Shown here: positions 1 to 7,233 of the stretch, piece by piece | How the letters are laid out: each line of letters begins with the position of its first letter | Position numbering within the stretch: the first letter of the stretch is position 1 | Made by a program: the position numbers and the translations under genes | Source: an uncultured Pseudoclavibacter sp. | GTDB taxonomy: Bacteria; Actinomycetota; Actinomycetes; Actinomycetales; Microbacteriaceae | Assembly (NCBI GenBank): GCA_946221025.1 | Contig: CAMIMS010000034.1 | Span: forward strand, 1-18,283 | DNA: 18,283 nt | Direction: 5' to 3' | The notes under the pieces: model-generated | Database searches by the model: none | Seen by the model: the letters and a program-made list of their open reading frames with translations, nothing else | What the model was told of the DNA's origin: nothing

Positions 1-52
1 CGGGAACCCCCATCCCACCCGGCCGTCCCGGCCCCAACCGAGAGGAACCCTC

Positions 53-844
53 GTGGCCAAGCAGTCCATTTTCGGTCGCATGTCGCAGCTCGTTCGCGCG
101 AACATCAACGCCCTCATCGACCAGGCGGAAGACCCGCAGGTCATGATCGAGCAGCTCATCCGCGACTACTCGAACAACATCAACGAAGCCGAAGCGGCCG
201 TGGCACAGACCATCGGGAACCTTCGGATGCTCGAAGAGGACTACCGCGAAGACGAGCGCGCCGCGCAGGAGTGGGGCCAGAAGGCCATCGCCGCGAGCCG
301 CAAGGCCGACGAGCTGCGTGCGACGAACCCCGCCGACGCAGACAAGTTCGACAACCTCGCCAAGGTCGCTATTCAGCGCCAGATGCAGGCCGAGAGCGAG
401 ATGTCGCAGGCCAAGCCCCAGATTCAGCAGCAGACCGAGGTCGTCGAGAAGCTGAAGCAGGGCCTGAACGGCATGCGTCAGAAGTACCAGGAGCTCGTCA
501 ACAAGCGAAACGAACTGAACGCTCGCCAGAAGACGGCCGAGGCCCAGGGCCGCGTGAACGACGCGCTGCAGTCCATCAACGTGATGGATCCGACGAGCGA
601 TCTCGGCCGCTTCGAGGAGAAGGTGCGCCGCGAAGAGGCTCGCGTGCGCGGCCAGCAGGAGCTTGCCGCCTCGAGCCTCGACGCGCAGTTCGAGCAGCTC
701 GAGGACATCGGCCAGATGACCGAGGTGGAGGCGCGCCTCGCGGCACTCAAGCAGGGCTCGAGCCAGACCCCGGCTCTCGGTGGCAGCGCGAACGATGCGC
801 TGCAGATGCCGGCTTCGGGCGAAGGCCTTTCGAGCGCCAACTAG
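53..844 (+). CDS. pspA: PspA/IM30 (Vipp1-like) membrane-stress protein
   Basis: 263 residues, nearly all charged helical coiled coil, as in PspA/IM30 proteins. These are ESCRT-III-like peripheral membrane proteins that bind stressed or leaky cytoplasmic membrane. The N-terminus (FGRMSQLVRANINALIDQAE, about residues 7-26) matches the family's amphipathic membrane-binding helix followed by the DPxxMIxQ-type segment. Long heptad-rich helices run to about residue 230. The last 30 residues are a loose Gly/Ser/Ala tail, somewhat beyond the usual core length. No signal peptide or membrane span is visible. The GTG start at 53 is supported by GAGAGGAA at 40-47, about 5 bases upstream. Little upstream DNA is in the window, so its promoter and any partner gene cannot be judged. 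A hairpin terminator follows about 40 bases after the stop. Family assignment is secure; the exact cellular role in this organism is inferred. Confidence 0.93.
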   Translation: MAKQSIFGRMSQLVRANINALIDQAEDPQVMIEQLIRDYSNNINEAEAAVAQTIGNLRMLEEDYREDERAAQEWGQKAIAASRKADELRATNPADADKFDNLAKVAIQRQMQAESEMSQAKPQIQQQTEVVEKLKQGLNGMRQKYQELVNKRNELNARQKTAEAQGRVNDALQSINVMDPTSDLGRFEEKVRREEARVRGQQELAASSLDAQFEQLEDIGQMTEVEARLAALKQGSSQTPALGGSANDALQMPASGEGLSSAN

Positions 845-882
845 TTCAGCGCTCAGCTCGCACGCGCTTGCCGCGCATCGAC

Positions 883-928
883 AAAGCGGTGGGGCGGAAC
901 CGTTCACAGGGTTCCACCCCACCGCTTT
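883..928. terminator. Bidirectional hairpin terminator between pspA and metS
   Basis: Two 19-base arms, 883-901 and 910-928, pair with a single mismatch (C895 opposite A916) around an 8-base loop. The stem begins AAAGCGG and ends CCGCTTT, so either strand carries a short T run after the GC stem. It sits between the convergent ends of pspA (844) and metS (941), so it probably serves both transcripts. The weak T tract is usual for actinobacterial terminators. Confidence 0.85.
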
Positions 929-940
929 CTCGTCGCTTCG

Positions 941-1105
941 CTAGGCCTCCGGCGGCGCCTGCGGCACCGAAGCGGCGGGCACCGTCGTCTCATCGTCGAC
1001 CGACGGGTGCTCGGGTTGACGGCTCAGGTGCCAGATGGCGACCGCGAGCCCTCCCCACACCGTGACGGTGGAAACGATCAGCATGACAATCGCGATCGGG
1101 GTCAT
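941..1105 (-). CDS. metS: MetS-like small subunit of NSS methionine/alanine importer
   Basis: A 54-residue protein, read by hand because it is short. It begins MTPIAIVMLIVSTVTVWGGL, continues AVAIWHLSRQ and ends PQAPPEA before a TAG at 943-941. There is one hydrophobic segment (about residues 3-25), an IWHLSR junction, then a short acidic/proline-rich hydrophilic tail. This matches the small single-span subunits that accompany MetP-type NSS transporters. In Corynebacterium glutamicum, MetP needs MetS for methionine and alanine uptake. Its ATG (1105-1103) overlaps the TGA of the transporter gene (1104-1102) as ATGA, implying translational coupling and matched amounts of the two subunits. It ends just before the bidirectional terminator at 883-928. 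The assignment rests on position, size and membrane pattern; the substrate is inferred from the family. Confidence 0.85.
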   Translation of the reverse strand: MTPIAIVMLIVSTVTVWGGLAVAIWHLSRQPEHPSVDDETTVPAASVPQAPPEA

Positions 1106-2715
1106 CGCTCAACTCCTTCCGTCGCCTCAGCGGCTTCAAAGCCCACGGGCTGAACCGGTTCACCGGTCTGTTCGTCGAATTCGGTCGCGATCTTCTTCGG
1201 CCACGGCAGGAGCGAGAGCAGCACCGCGATGACGACGAGCGCACCGGCCATGCCCCATCCGAAGACGTTCACGAACCAACCCGGGTAGTCGCCGTCGCCG
1301 TAAACCGTCTGCACCTTCGTGACGATTTCGGCGATGAGGATGTACGCGAGCGCGAGCGGAATGATCGCGCCCGTGAGCACCATCCAGCCGCGGCCGGCCG
1401 GGATGGATGAGATGCGGCTCAGGTGCGCTGAGAGCACCGGGAGCTTTCGCACCACGAGCGTCACAACGACCAGCGACGCGAGCGCGGCGGCGAGAATGCC
1501 GAACTTGTTCACGAACTCATCGGCCACATCGAGCACGTACAGGCCGTTCTTCGTCGGGAAGAGCAGCAGCGACACGAGCGCGAGCGGAACACCAACGATG
1601 AGCGTCGCCGAGACGCGGCCGACGCCGAGCTTGTCACGCACCGCCGCAACGATCACCTCAATGATCGAGATGAGCGAGGTGATCCCCGCAAACATGAGCG
1701 ATCCAAAGAAGAGCACTCCGATGAGCGCACCGGCCGGCGCTTGGCTGATGATCGTCGGGAACGCCACGAAGGCCAGGCCGATGCCGCCACCGGCGACCTC
1801 GTCGACCGACTGGCCGGTGGCCTGCGCCATGAACCCGAGGGCCGCGAACACGCCGATGCCCGCGAGAATCTCGAACCCGGAGTTCGCGAAGGCGACGACG
1901 TAGCCGGAGCCGGTGAGGTCGGATTTGCGATCGAGGTACGACGAGTAGGTCACCATGATGCCGAAGCCGACCGAGAGCGAGAAGAAGATCTGACCGATCG
2001 CAGCCGCCCACACACCGGGTTTGAGGAGCGCCGACCAGTCGGGCGTGAACAGGGCGTTCAGTCCATCCGCGGAGCCGGGCAGCAGCAGCGCCTGCACCAC
2101 GAGCACGATGAACATGATCACGAGAATCGGGATGAAGATGAGGTTTGCCCGGCCAATGCCGCGACTCACCCCGAGGCCGATCACCAGCAGTGCGACCGTC
2201 CACACGATCAGGTGGGGAATGAGCACGCCCGGCACGAATCCGCCGCCGACGCCCACCTCGTCGGCAACCTGCAGGAACTCACCGAAGAAGAAGTCCTTCG
2301 GCGCATCCCCCCAGGCCTGCGTGAACGAGAAGATCGTGTACATCCCGGCCCAGGCCACGATCACCGCGTAGTAGATGGCGATGATCACGCAGATGAGCAC
2401 GTGCCACCAGCCGATGCCTTCGCTGAGCTTGGCCATGCGACGGAACGAGAGCGGCGATGAACCGCGGTAGCGGTGACCGATCGCGTAGTCGAAAAACAGC
2501 AGCGGCACACCCGCGGCAAGCAGGGCCACGAGGTAGGGAATGATGAACGCGCCGCCACCGTTCTCGTAGGCGACGTACGGGAAGCGCCAAATATTGCCGA
2601 GTCCGACGGCGGACCCGATGGCGGCGAGGATGAAGACTCTGCGGGAGGAGAACTGCTCTCCCCGCGTTCGGATAGTTCTCGGGACCGAAGCCCCCGTGGC
2701 GGTGCCAGCGCCCAT
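1102..2715 (-). CDS. metP: NSS-family sodium-dependent methionine/alanine transporter (MetP-like)
   Basis: About 537 residues, polytopic inner-membrane protein of the neurotransmitter:sodium symporter family (LeuT fold). The diagnostic TM1 motif is present: GSAVGLGNIWRFPYV at residues 34-48, followed by YENGGGAF, which shapes the sodium and substrate sites. About a dozen hydrophobic segments follow, and the C-terminus is acidic and cytoplasmic. The next gene is a MetS-type small subunit, which points to the MetPS branch (methionine and alanine import). I chose the ATG at 2715 because GGAGG lies 7 bases upstream (plus-strand 2723-2727). A longer TTG start at 2748 has no comparable ribosome site. 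The stop overlaps the metS start (ATGA). Family is certain; substrate is inferred from the pairing. Methionine synthesis genes metY and metX lie about 3-6 kb away but are separately transcribed. Confidence 0.9.
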   Translation of the reverse strand: MGAGTATGASVPRTIRTRGEQFSSRRVFILAAIGSAVGLGNIWRFPYVAYENGGGAFIIPYLVALLAAGVPLLFFDYAIGHRYRGSSPLSFRRMAKLSEGIGWWHVLICVIIAIYYAVIVAWAGMYTIFSFTQAWGDAPKDFFFGEFLQVADEVGVGGGFVPGVLIPHLIVWTVALLVIGLGVSRGIGRANLIFIPILVIMFIVLVVQALLLPGSADGLNALFTPDWSALLKPGVWAAAIGQIFFSLSVGFGIMVTYSSYLDRKSDLTGSGYVVAFANSGFEILAGIGVFAALGFMAQATGQSVDEVAGGGIGLAFVAFPTIISQAPAGALIGVLFFGSLMFAGITSLISIIEVIVAAVRDKLGVGRVSATLIVGVPLALVSLLLFPTKNGLYVLDVADEFVNKFGILAAALASLVVVTLVVRKLPVLSAHLSRISSIPAGRGWMVLTGAIIPLALAYILIAEIVTKVQTVYGDGDYPGWFVNVFGWGMAGALVVIAVLLSLLPWPKKIATEFDEQTGEPVQPVGFEAAEATEGVER

Positions 2716-2968
2716 CGGCGTGCCTCCAGGATGAAACGGATTCGTCAACCCGCGCGACGGTGCGCGGATCCAGCTGTCGATCGGGGCTCGTCTCGGGCTT
2801 CAGTGCCGCTACGGAACCCGCGATCTCTCGCCGGGGCTGCTCAGCATACTGAATGGCCACGCCGTTCTTGCATCTATCCCGTAATGGAGCGAACCTCCCG
2901 CGGGTGCACCCGCGGGAGGTTCTGCTGTGATGCCCGCTCACGCAGAGCGAGGCGTATGGCGTTCGGGC
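2716..2968. other. Intergenic region upstream of metP and downstream of csbD
   Basis: About 250 bases without a convincing gene. It must hold the metP promoter (minus strand) and the csbD terminator. The only clear structure is the palindrome at 2891-2922. A TATGCT near 2848-2853 on the minus strand could be a -10 for metP, but I see no matching -35. I found no McbR-type operator (TAGAC-GTCTA arrangement) and no riboswitch-like fold. Confidence 0.4.
2891..2922. terminator. Perfect 32-bp palindrome, probable csbD terminator
   Basis: The 16-base arm GAACCTCCCGCGGGTG at 2891-2906 is followed at once by its exact reverse complement at 2907-2922, giving a very stable GC-rich hairpin with no separate loop. 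It begins 47 bases past the csbD stop in the leftward direction, which fits an intrinsic terminator. There is no strong T run on either side. A protein-binding palindrome upstream of metP is the alternative. Confidence 0.65.
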
Positions 2969-3181
2969 CTAGTTGTTGCCCTCGCCGGCCGACTTGATGG
3001 CGTCGCCGGCGTCGCTCACGGCGTCCTTGACGTTCTCACCAACCTGGCCAGCCTTGGCGGCGACCTGGTCCTTCACGCCCTCAGCCTTGAGCTCTTCGTT
3101 GTTGGTGAGGTTGCCGAGGCCTTCCTTGGCGTTGCCAACGACGTCCTTGGCGCTGTTCTCGATCTTGTCTCCGAGTCCCAT
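2969..3181 (-). CDS. CsbD-family stress-response protein
   Basis: A 70-residue, highly charged, Gly/Ala/Lys/Glu-rich protein without Cys, Trp or His, beginning MGLGDKIENSAKDVVGNAKE. The repeated K-(D/E)-x-x-G-x-A/V pattern (DKIENSAKD, NAKEGLGN, GVKDQVAAKAG, ENVKDAVSD) is typical of the small CsbD/YjbJ family. These proteins are intrinsically flexible and abundant under general stress in many bacteria; their biochemical role is unknown. The ATG at 3181 has AGGAG 5 bases upstream (within GAGAGGAGACCCC). It is a monocistronic leftward gene with its likely terminator at 2891-2922, and it is divergent from the HExxH gene at 3282. I saw no clear stress-sigma promoter in the 100-base spacer. Family assignment is good; function is unknown. 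Confidence 0.88.
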   Translation of the reverse strand: MGLGDKIENSAKDVVGNAKEGLGNLTNNEELKAEGVKDQVAAKAGQVGENVKDAVSDAGDAIKSAGEGNN

Positions 3182-3281
3182 GGGGTCTCCTCTCTGTTGC
3201 CCGCGGCGTCTCGGCCGGGGAAGCGGCTTCGCGCGGGGTCAGGGTTACGGTATCGGGCGTCGACCGAAGGAGGCTGAGAGC

Positions 3282-3680
3282 GTGGTTCAACGAGTGAGTA
3301 CCGCGCTACGCGAAGCGGTGCTCGATTCGCCAGTGAGCCGGTTCGGCGAGCGAATCGCGACGCTCGTCGCGCTCGCTGTCGCCGTACCGCTATCGACCGG
3401 TCGCATCGAGCGCTATGGCAGGCTCATCGTGTGCCGCGGGCTTCCACCCTGGGCGTTTGGCCGCGGCGGCACCTGCATTGGGCGGGTCTATCTCACGCGC
3501 GATCGAGTGGATGCGGCGACCCTTCGTCACGAACTCGTGCACGTTCGCCAGTGGCGCCGATACGGGCTGCTCTTTCCTCTGCTCTACTTCGCAAGCGGCC
3601 TGGATGCGACCCGCAACCGGTTCGAGATCGAGGCGGGGCTTGCCGATGGTGGCTACGCGAACCCGGCCGGTGACCGCTGA
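3282..3680 (+). CDS. Small HExxH-containing protein, putative minimal zinc metallopeptidase
   Basis: 132 residues. The GTG start at 3282 is set by AGGAGG-like AAGGAGG (3267-3273), 8 bases upstream; the frame is open further upstream but without such a site. The notable motif is HELVHVRQWRRYG at residues 83-95, containing HExxH (H83, E84, H87), the zinc ligand/catalytic signature of gluzincin-type peptidases. E115 or E117 in NRFEIEAG could be the third ligand. Hydrophobic stretches lie at about 26-37 and 96-105; neither is a clear signal peptide. Similar small actinobacterial proteins are usually annotated hypothetical. Whether it cleaves anything is unproven, and residues 1-70 resemble nothing I can name. 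It is divergent from csbD, and its last 28 bases overlap the convergent amidase gene. The HExxH is seen directly; the peptidase role is inference. Confidence 0.75.
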   Translation: MVQRVSTALREAVLDSPVSRFGERIATLVALAVAVPLSTGRIERYGRLIVCRGLPPWAFGRGGTCIGRVYLTRDRVDAATLRHELVHVRQWRRYGLLFPLLYFASGLDATRNRFEIEAGLADGGYANPAGDR

Positions 3681-5107
3681 TCCCAGCGAATGTCACGCTC
3701 AAGCTCAGCGGCCAGACGAAGAAGCGTGACCTCCTCCCCCGGTCGACCAATCGCCTGCACACCGATCGGCACCGGGTCGACGCTCACCGGCATCGCGATT
3801 GCCGGTAGCCCCGCGACGTTCACGTAGGCGGTGAACGGCGTCATCTGGCACTGCGCTTCGAAATCGGCACGCGGGTCGAGGTCGTCGAAGGAACCGATTG
3901 CCGGGGCAGGGCCCGACAGCACGGGGGTGATGATCGCATCGAAGTCGGCGTAGGCGGCGACGACGCGTGACTCGAATCCCGACAGCCACGACAGGGCTGA
4001 GACGAGCTGCCTCGAGGAGACGTCGCGGCCGCTTTGGATGAGCCAGCGCGCCAGGGGCCCGAGCTGTTCGAGCATGGCCCCGTCAAGCGGAATGGCAGCG
4101 CCCATTCCCATCCACGCGGTGATGAACGATTCGGCGTATGCCTGCCACGCGTCGGGCACGGGTGCGGCCTCGACGGTGTGTCCCATGCGGGCGAGCATCG
4201 CCGCCGTTTCTTCGAGCGCGGTCGTTGCCGAGTCGTGAAGCTCGATTCTGACCGCGTCCTGCCACGGCGACCAGGTCGAAATACCGATGCGCAGTCGCGG
4301 CCCATTCGCGGCGTCCCCATTCTCGAGCGACGCGAGCATGCCACCGACCGGCGCCGGCGTTCGCAGCGTGTGCTCGGGTCCGCCCGTTCCGATCATGCCG
4401 TCGAGCAGAAGCGCCGCATCGGCGACCGATCGGGTCAGGGTTCCCGCGACCGGCAGTCCCGCGAGGTCACCAACGCCGGACCCTCCGGGCACGAGCCCCC
4501 GAGTCGGCTTCACACCGACGAGGCCGCACGCTGCAGCGGGGATGCGAATCGAGCCGCCGCCGTCGCTGCCCGGTGCGAACGGGAGCAGGCGCGCCGCGAC
4601 GGCCGCTGCGGCACCGCCGGATGAACCGCCCGGGGTCCGCGACAAATCCCACGGGTTTCGCGTGGGCGGCCCGATGAGGTTCTCGGTGTACGACGCGAAC
4701 CCGAATTCGGGCGTATTCGTTTTCCCGAGCGAGATGCCACCCGACGCATCCATATCCCGGACAATGCGGGCATCCTCCCGTGCGATGTGACCGAGGCCGA
4801 GCTTGGAACCGCGCGTTGTTTGCACACCGGCGCGCTCGGTGAGGTCTTTATCGGCGAAGGGCAGGCCCCACAGGGGGCGTGATGCGAGGTCGCCCGCGCC
4901 GCCGCTTCGATCGGCATCGAGGCGGGCTGCCCGCTCCCGCGCCGCCTTAGCGGTCACGGTCACGAACGCACCGATTTCGCTGTCGAAGCGCTCGATGCGC
5001 TCGAGGAAGTGCTCGGTCAACTCGCTCGCGGTGCACTCGCCCGAGGCAATGCCCCGCCGCAGTTCAAGCGCCGAGCGGTCGTGGATATCGGCGGAAGATG
5101 TGCTCAT
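3653..5107 (-). CDS. Amidase-signature family amidohydrolase
   Basis: 484 residues, full length for the amidase signature (AS) family, which hydrolyses amides with a Ser-cisSer-Lys triad. All three positions are visible: K87 in GLPFADKDL, cis-Ser S162 in PGGSSGGAAAAVA, and nucleophile S186 in GSDGGGSIRIPA. The glycine-rich signature is therefore intact. There is no GatC or GatB neighbour, so it is unlikely to be the GatA subunit of the tRNA amidotransferase. It is better read as a stand-alone amidase of unknown substrate. No signal peptide is visible, so it is probably cytoplasmic. The ATG at 5107 overlaps the TGA of ung (5106-5104) as ATGA, implying translation coupled to ung. The TAG at 3655-3653 lies inside the 3' end of the convergent HExxH gene. 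Substrate cannot be told from the sequence. Confidence 0.92.
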   Translation of the reverse strand: MSTSSADIHDRSALELRRGIASGECTASELTEHFLERIERFDSEIGAFVTVTAKAARERAARLDADRSGGAGDLASRPLWGLPFADKDLTERAGVQTTRGSKLGLGHIAREDARIVRDMDASGGISLGKTNTPEFGFASYTENLIGPPTRNPWDLSRTPGGSSGGAAAAVAARLLPFAPGSDGGGSIRIPAAACGLVGVKPTRGLVPGGSGVGDLAGLPVAGTLTRSVADAALLLDGMIGTGGPEHTLRTPAPVGGMLASLENGDAANGPRLRIGISTWSPWQDAVRIELHDSATTALEETAAMLARMGHTVEAAPVPDAWQAYAESFITAWMGMGAAIPLDGAMLEQLGPLARWLIQSGRDVSSRQLVSALSWLSGFESRVVAAYADFDAIITPVLSGPAPAIGSFDDLDPRADFEAQCQMTPFTAYVNVAGLPAIAMPVSVDPVPIGVQAIGRPGEEVTLLRLAAELERDIRWDQRSPAGFA

Positions 5108-5817
5108 CCGGTTCGCTCCTGGTCATCGTCGACTCGCCAATCAATCGCCGCTGCCCCCTGCTGCTCGAGTGCGGCATTCACACGCGAGAAAGGACGGGAT
5201 CCGAAAAAGCCTTTGCTTGCCGAGAGGGGACTCGGATGCGCGCTTTCGATCACGGGGACGCTTCCAAGCATGGGCTTTGCCGCGCGGGCATCCCTCCCCC
5301 ACAGGATTGCAACGAGCGGACCGCCGCGGCTCGCGAGCGCTCGTACCGCGCAATCGGTGACCTCTTCCCATCCCTTGCCGCGATGGGATGCGGGGGCCCC
5401 CGGCCTGACCGTGAGGCATCGGTTCAGCAGCATCACGCCCTGGGTCGTCCACCTGGTGAGGTCGCCGTGCTCAGCCGGTGGGATGCCGAGGTCATCGTGC
5501 AGTTCGCGGTACATATTCGCGAGGCTTCGCGGGATGGGGCGCACATCGGCAGCGACGGCGAAGCTCAGCCCGATGGGGTGTCCGGGGGTCGGATACGGGT
5601 CTTGGCCAAGGATGAGCACGCGGACATCTGCGAACGGTTCCCGAAAGGCGCGGAGTACCGAATTGCCCTCGGGAAGGTATGCGCGCCCGGCTGCTCCCTC
5701 CGCCCGGAGGAACTCGCCCATGCGCGCGATTTGCCCACCGACCGGTTCGAGCGCCCTTGCCCATCCGCTGTCGATTTGCCCGGATTCGGCGAGTTTGGTG
5801 AGCGTCGCTGCAGGCAT
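5104..5817 (-). CDS. ung: Uracil-DNA glycosylase, family 1
   Basis: 237 residues, cytoplasmic base-excision repair enzyme that removes uracil from DNA. Family-1 motifs are complete: GQDPYPTPGH with the catalytic water-activating D73, LLNRCLTVRPG (N132 binds uracil), and ESAHPSPLSASKGFFGSRPF with H194 and the DNA-intercalating loop. I placed the start at the ATG 5817-5815 (MPAATLTKLAESG), which gives the usual family length. The frame remains open 57 codons upstream, but that stretch is rich in Arg/His, has no family similarity and runs into metY on the other strand. The ribosome-binding site before 5817 is weak. The stop overlaps the amidase ATG (ATGA). It is divergent from metY, with a 110-base spacer. 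Confidence 0.95.
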   Translation of the reverse strand: MPAATLTKLAESGQIDSGWARALEPVGGQIARMGEFLRAEGAAGRAYLPEGNSVLRAFREPFADVRVLILGQDPYPTPGHPIGLSFAVAADVRPIPRSLANMYRELHDDLGIPPAEHGDLTRWTTQGVMLLNRCLTVRPGAPASHRGKGWEEVTDCAVRALASRGGPLVAILWGRDARAAKPMLGSVPVIESAHPSPLSASKGFFGSRPFSRVNAALEQQGAAAIDWRVDDDQERTG

Positions 5818-5927
5818 GCCGTCAATGCTGGCACGAGCCCCAGCGGTTCGTTGCGAAATGCGATCATTCTTTGCGAAGTATGGCGCCGGGTATTGGCGAT
5901 GTCGGTGGTGGGGACGATGCTTAGGCC
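5818..5927. promoter_or_regulatory. Divergent ung/metY control region with TTGCGAA direct repeats
   Basis: The 110 bases must hold the promoters of ung (leftward) and metY (rightward). TTGCGAA occurs at 5851-5857 and again at 5871-5877, exactly 20 bases apart, about two helical turns. That is compatible with a dimeric regulator binding one face. I see no consensus -35/-10 pair with standard spacing, no LexA-type box and no McbR-type operator. The regulatory role is inference. Confidence 0.35.
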
Positions 5928-7223
5928 ATGAGTGAGCAGCGCTTCGAGACCCTTCAAATTCACGCGGGCGCGAGCCCCGACCCGACAACGAACGCCGTGG
6001 TCACGCCCATCTACCAGACCACGTCCTACGTGTTCGACTCGGCCGAGCACGCAGCGAACCTATTCGCCCTGAAAGACAGCGGGAACATCTACTCGCGCAT
6101 GATGAACCCGACCCAGGCCGTGCTCGAAGAGCGCATTGCGGCGCTCGAGGGCGGCACCGGGGCGCTCGCAGTCTCGTCCGGTCAGGCCGCAGAGACGCTT
6201 GCCGTTATGAACATTCTCGGCGCGGGCGATCACATTGTTTCGTCCGCTGCGATCTACGGCGGTACCGCGAACCTCTTCCAGTACACCCTCGGGCGCCTGG
6301 GCATCGAAGTCACCTTCATCACGGCCCACAACGACCCGGAGGCGTGGCGGCAGGCGGTTCGCCCGAACACGAGGCTGTTCTACGCCGAATCGATCGGCAA
6401 CCCCGCCGGCAACATTCTCGACGTCGAGACGGTCGCTGCGGTCGCGCACGAGCACGGTGTGCCGCTGATGGTCGACAACACCGTAGCGAGCCCCTATCTC
6501 TCGCGTCCGCTCGATCACGGTGCCGACATCGTCGTGCACTCGGCGACGAAGTTCCTCTCGGGGCACGGCTCGGTTGTCGCGGGCGTCATCGTTGACGGCG
6601 GCACCTTCCCCTGGTCGGAGCACTCCGACCACTTCCCCGGCCTCACCAAGCCCGACCCCTCCTACGGCGGCATCGTGTACTCGGAGGCGATCGGCAACGA
6701 GACCGCGTACATCACGAAGGCGCGCGTGCAGCTGCTTCGCGACGTGGGCGCCTCGCTCGCCCCGGCTTCGGCCTGGCAGGTGCTGCAGGGTGTTGAGACA
6801 CTGTCGCTTCGCATGGAGCGTCACGTTGAGAACGCCACGTACGTCGCCGAGTGGCTCGAGGCGCACGACGATGTCATCTCGGTCAGCTACGCGGGCCTGG
6901 CTTCAAGCCCGTGGCGGGAACTCGCCGGTCGCTACGCACCGCGAGGAGCGGGCGCCATTCTCGCGTTCGAGCTGAAGGGTGGCCAGCCCGCCGGTCGCAA
7001 GTTCGTTGAGTCGGTGAAGCTGTTCAAGCACCTTGTGAACATCGGCGATGTCCGTTCGCTCGCCTGCCACCCCTCTTCGACGACGCACGCGCAGCTCTCC
7101 CCCGAGGAGCAGATCGCGGCCGGCATCTCGCCGGGGCTCGTGCGCCTGTCGGTCGGGCTCGAGCATCGCGACGACCTCATCGACGACCTCGACCAGGCCA
7201 TCCGCGCCGCCGTGCACGGCTAG
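5928..7223 (+). CDS. metY: O-acetylhomoserine sulfhydrylase (O-acetylhomoserine aminocarboxypropyltransferase)
   Basis: 431 residues, PLP-dependent Cys/Met-metabolism family (fold type I). It joins O-acetyl-L-homoserine with sulfide to give homocysteine and acetate in the cytoplasm. Visible features are the N-terminal FETLQIHAG and TTSYVF segments, YSRMMNPTQ (55-63), the cofactor-contacting SSGQAAE (83-89), DNTVASPY (183-190), and the Schiff-base lysine K208 in VVHSATKFLSGHG. The C-terminal SLACHPSSTTHAQLS substrate/carboxylate-binding motif is intact. Length and the PLP-site sequence favour MetY over the shorter (about 380-residue) MetB/MetC group. The ATG at 5928 has only a weak upstream ribosome site. 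metX starts 10 bases after its stop, so the two enzymes of consecutive steps are almost certainly one transcript, with MetX making the substrate for MetY. Confidence 0.95.
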   Translation: MSEQRFETLQIHAGASPDPTTNAVVTPIYQTTSYVFDSAEHAANLFALKDSGNIYSRMMNPTQAVLEERIAALEGGTGALAVSSGQAAETLAVMNILGAGDHIVSSAAIYGGTANLFQYTLGRLGIEVTFITAHNDPEAWRQAVRPNTRLFYAESIGNPAGNILDVETVAAVAHEHGVPLMVDNTVASPYLSRPLDHGADIVVHSATKFLSGHGSVVAGVIVDGGTFPWSEHSDHFPGLTKPDPSYGGIVYSEAIGNETAYITKARVQLLRDVGASLAPASAWQVLQGVETLSLRMERHVENATYVAEWLEAHDDVISVSYAGLASSPWRELAGRYAPRGAGAILAFELKGGQPAGRKFVESVKLFKHLVNIGDVRSLACHPSSTTHAQLSPEEQIAAGISPGLVRLSVGLEHRDDLIDDLDQAIRAAVHG

Positions 7224-7233
7224 TCTCAGTCGA

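Noticed and set aside
2716..2748. Longer MetP from TTG at 2748
   Set aside because: The ATG at 2715 has GGAGG 7 bases upstream; the TTG lacks a site and adds only a Pro/Gly-rich lead.
2973..3281. Upstream extension of the HExxH protein
   Set aside because: It is antisense to csbD and has a biased composition. The GTG at 3282 has a strong ribosome-binding site.
5818..5988. 57-codon N-terminal extension of Ung
   Set aside because: It is Arg/His-rich, unlike any family-1 UDG, and overlaps the metY start on the other strand. The ATG at 5817 gives the standard length.
7048..7233. Upstream extension of MetX into metY
   Set aside because: The translation is Arg/Ser-rich and out of frame within metY; family similarity begins after the ATG at 7234.
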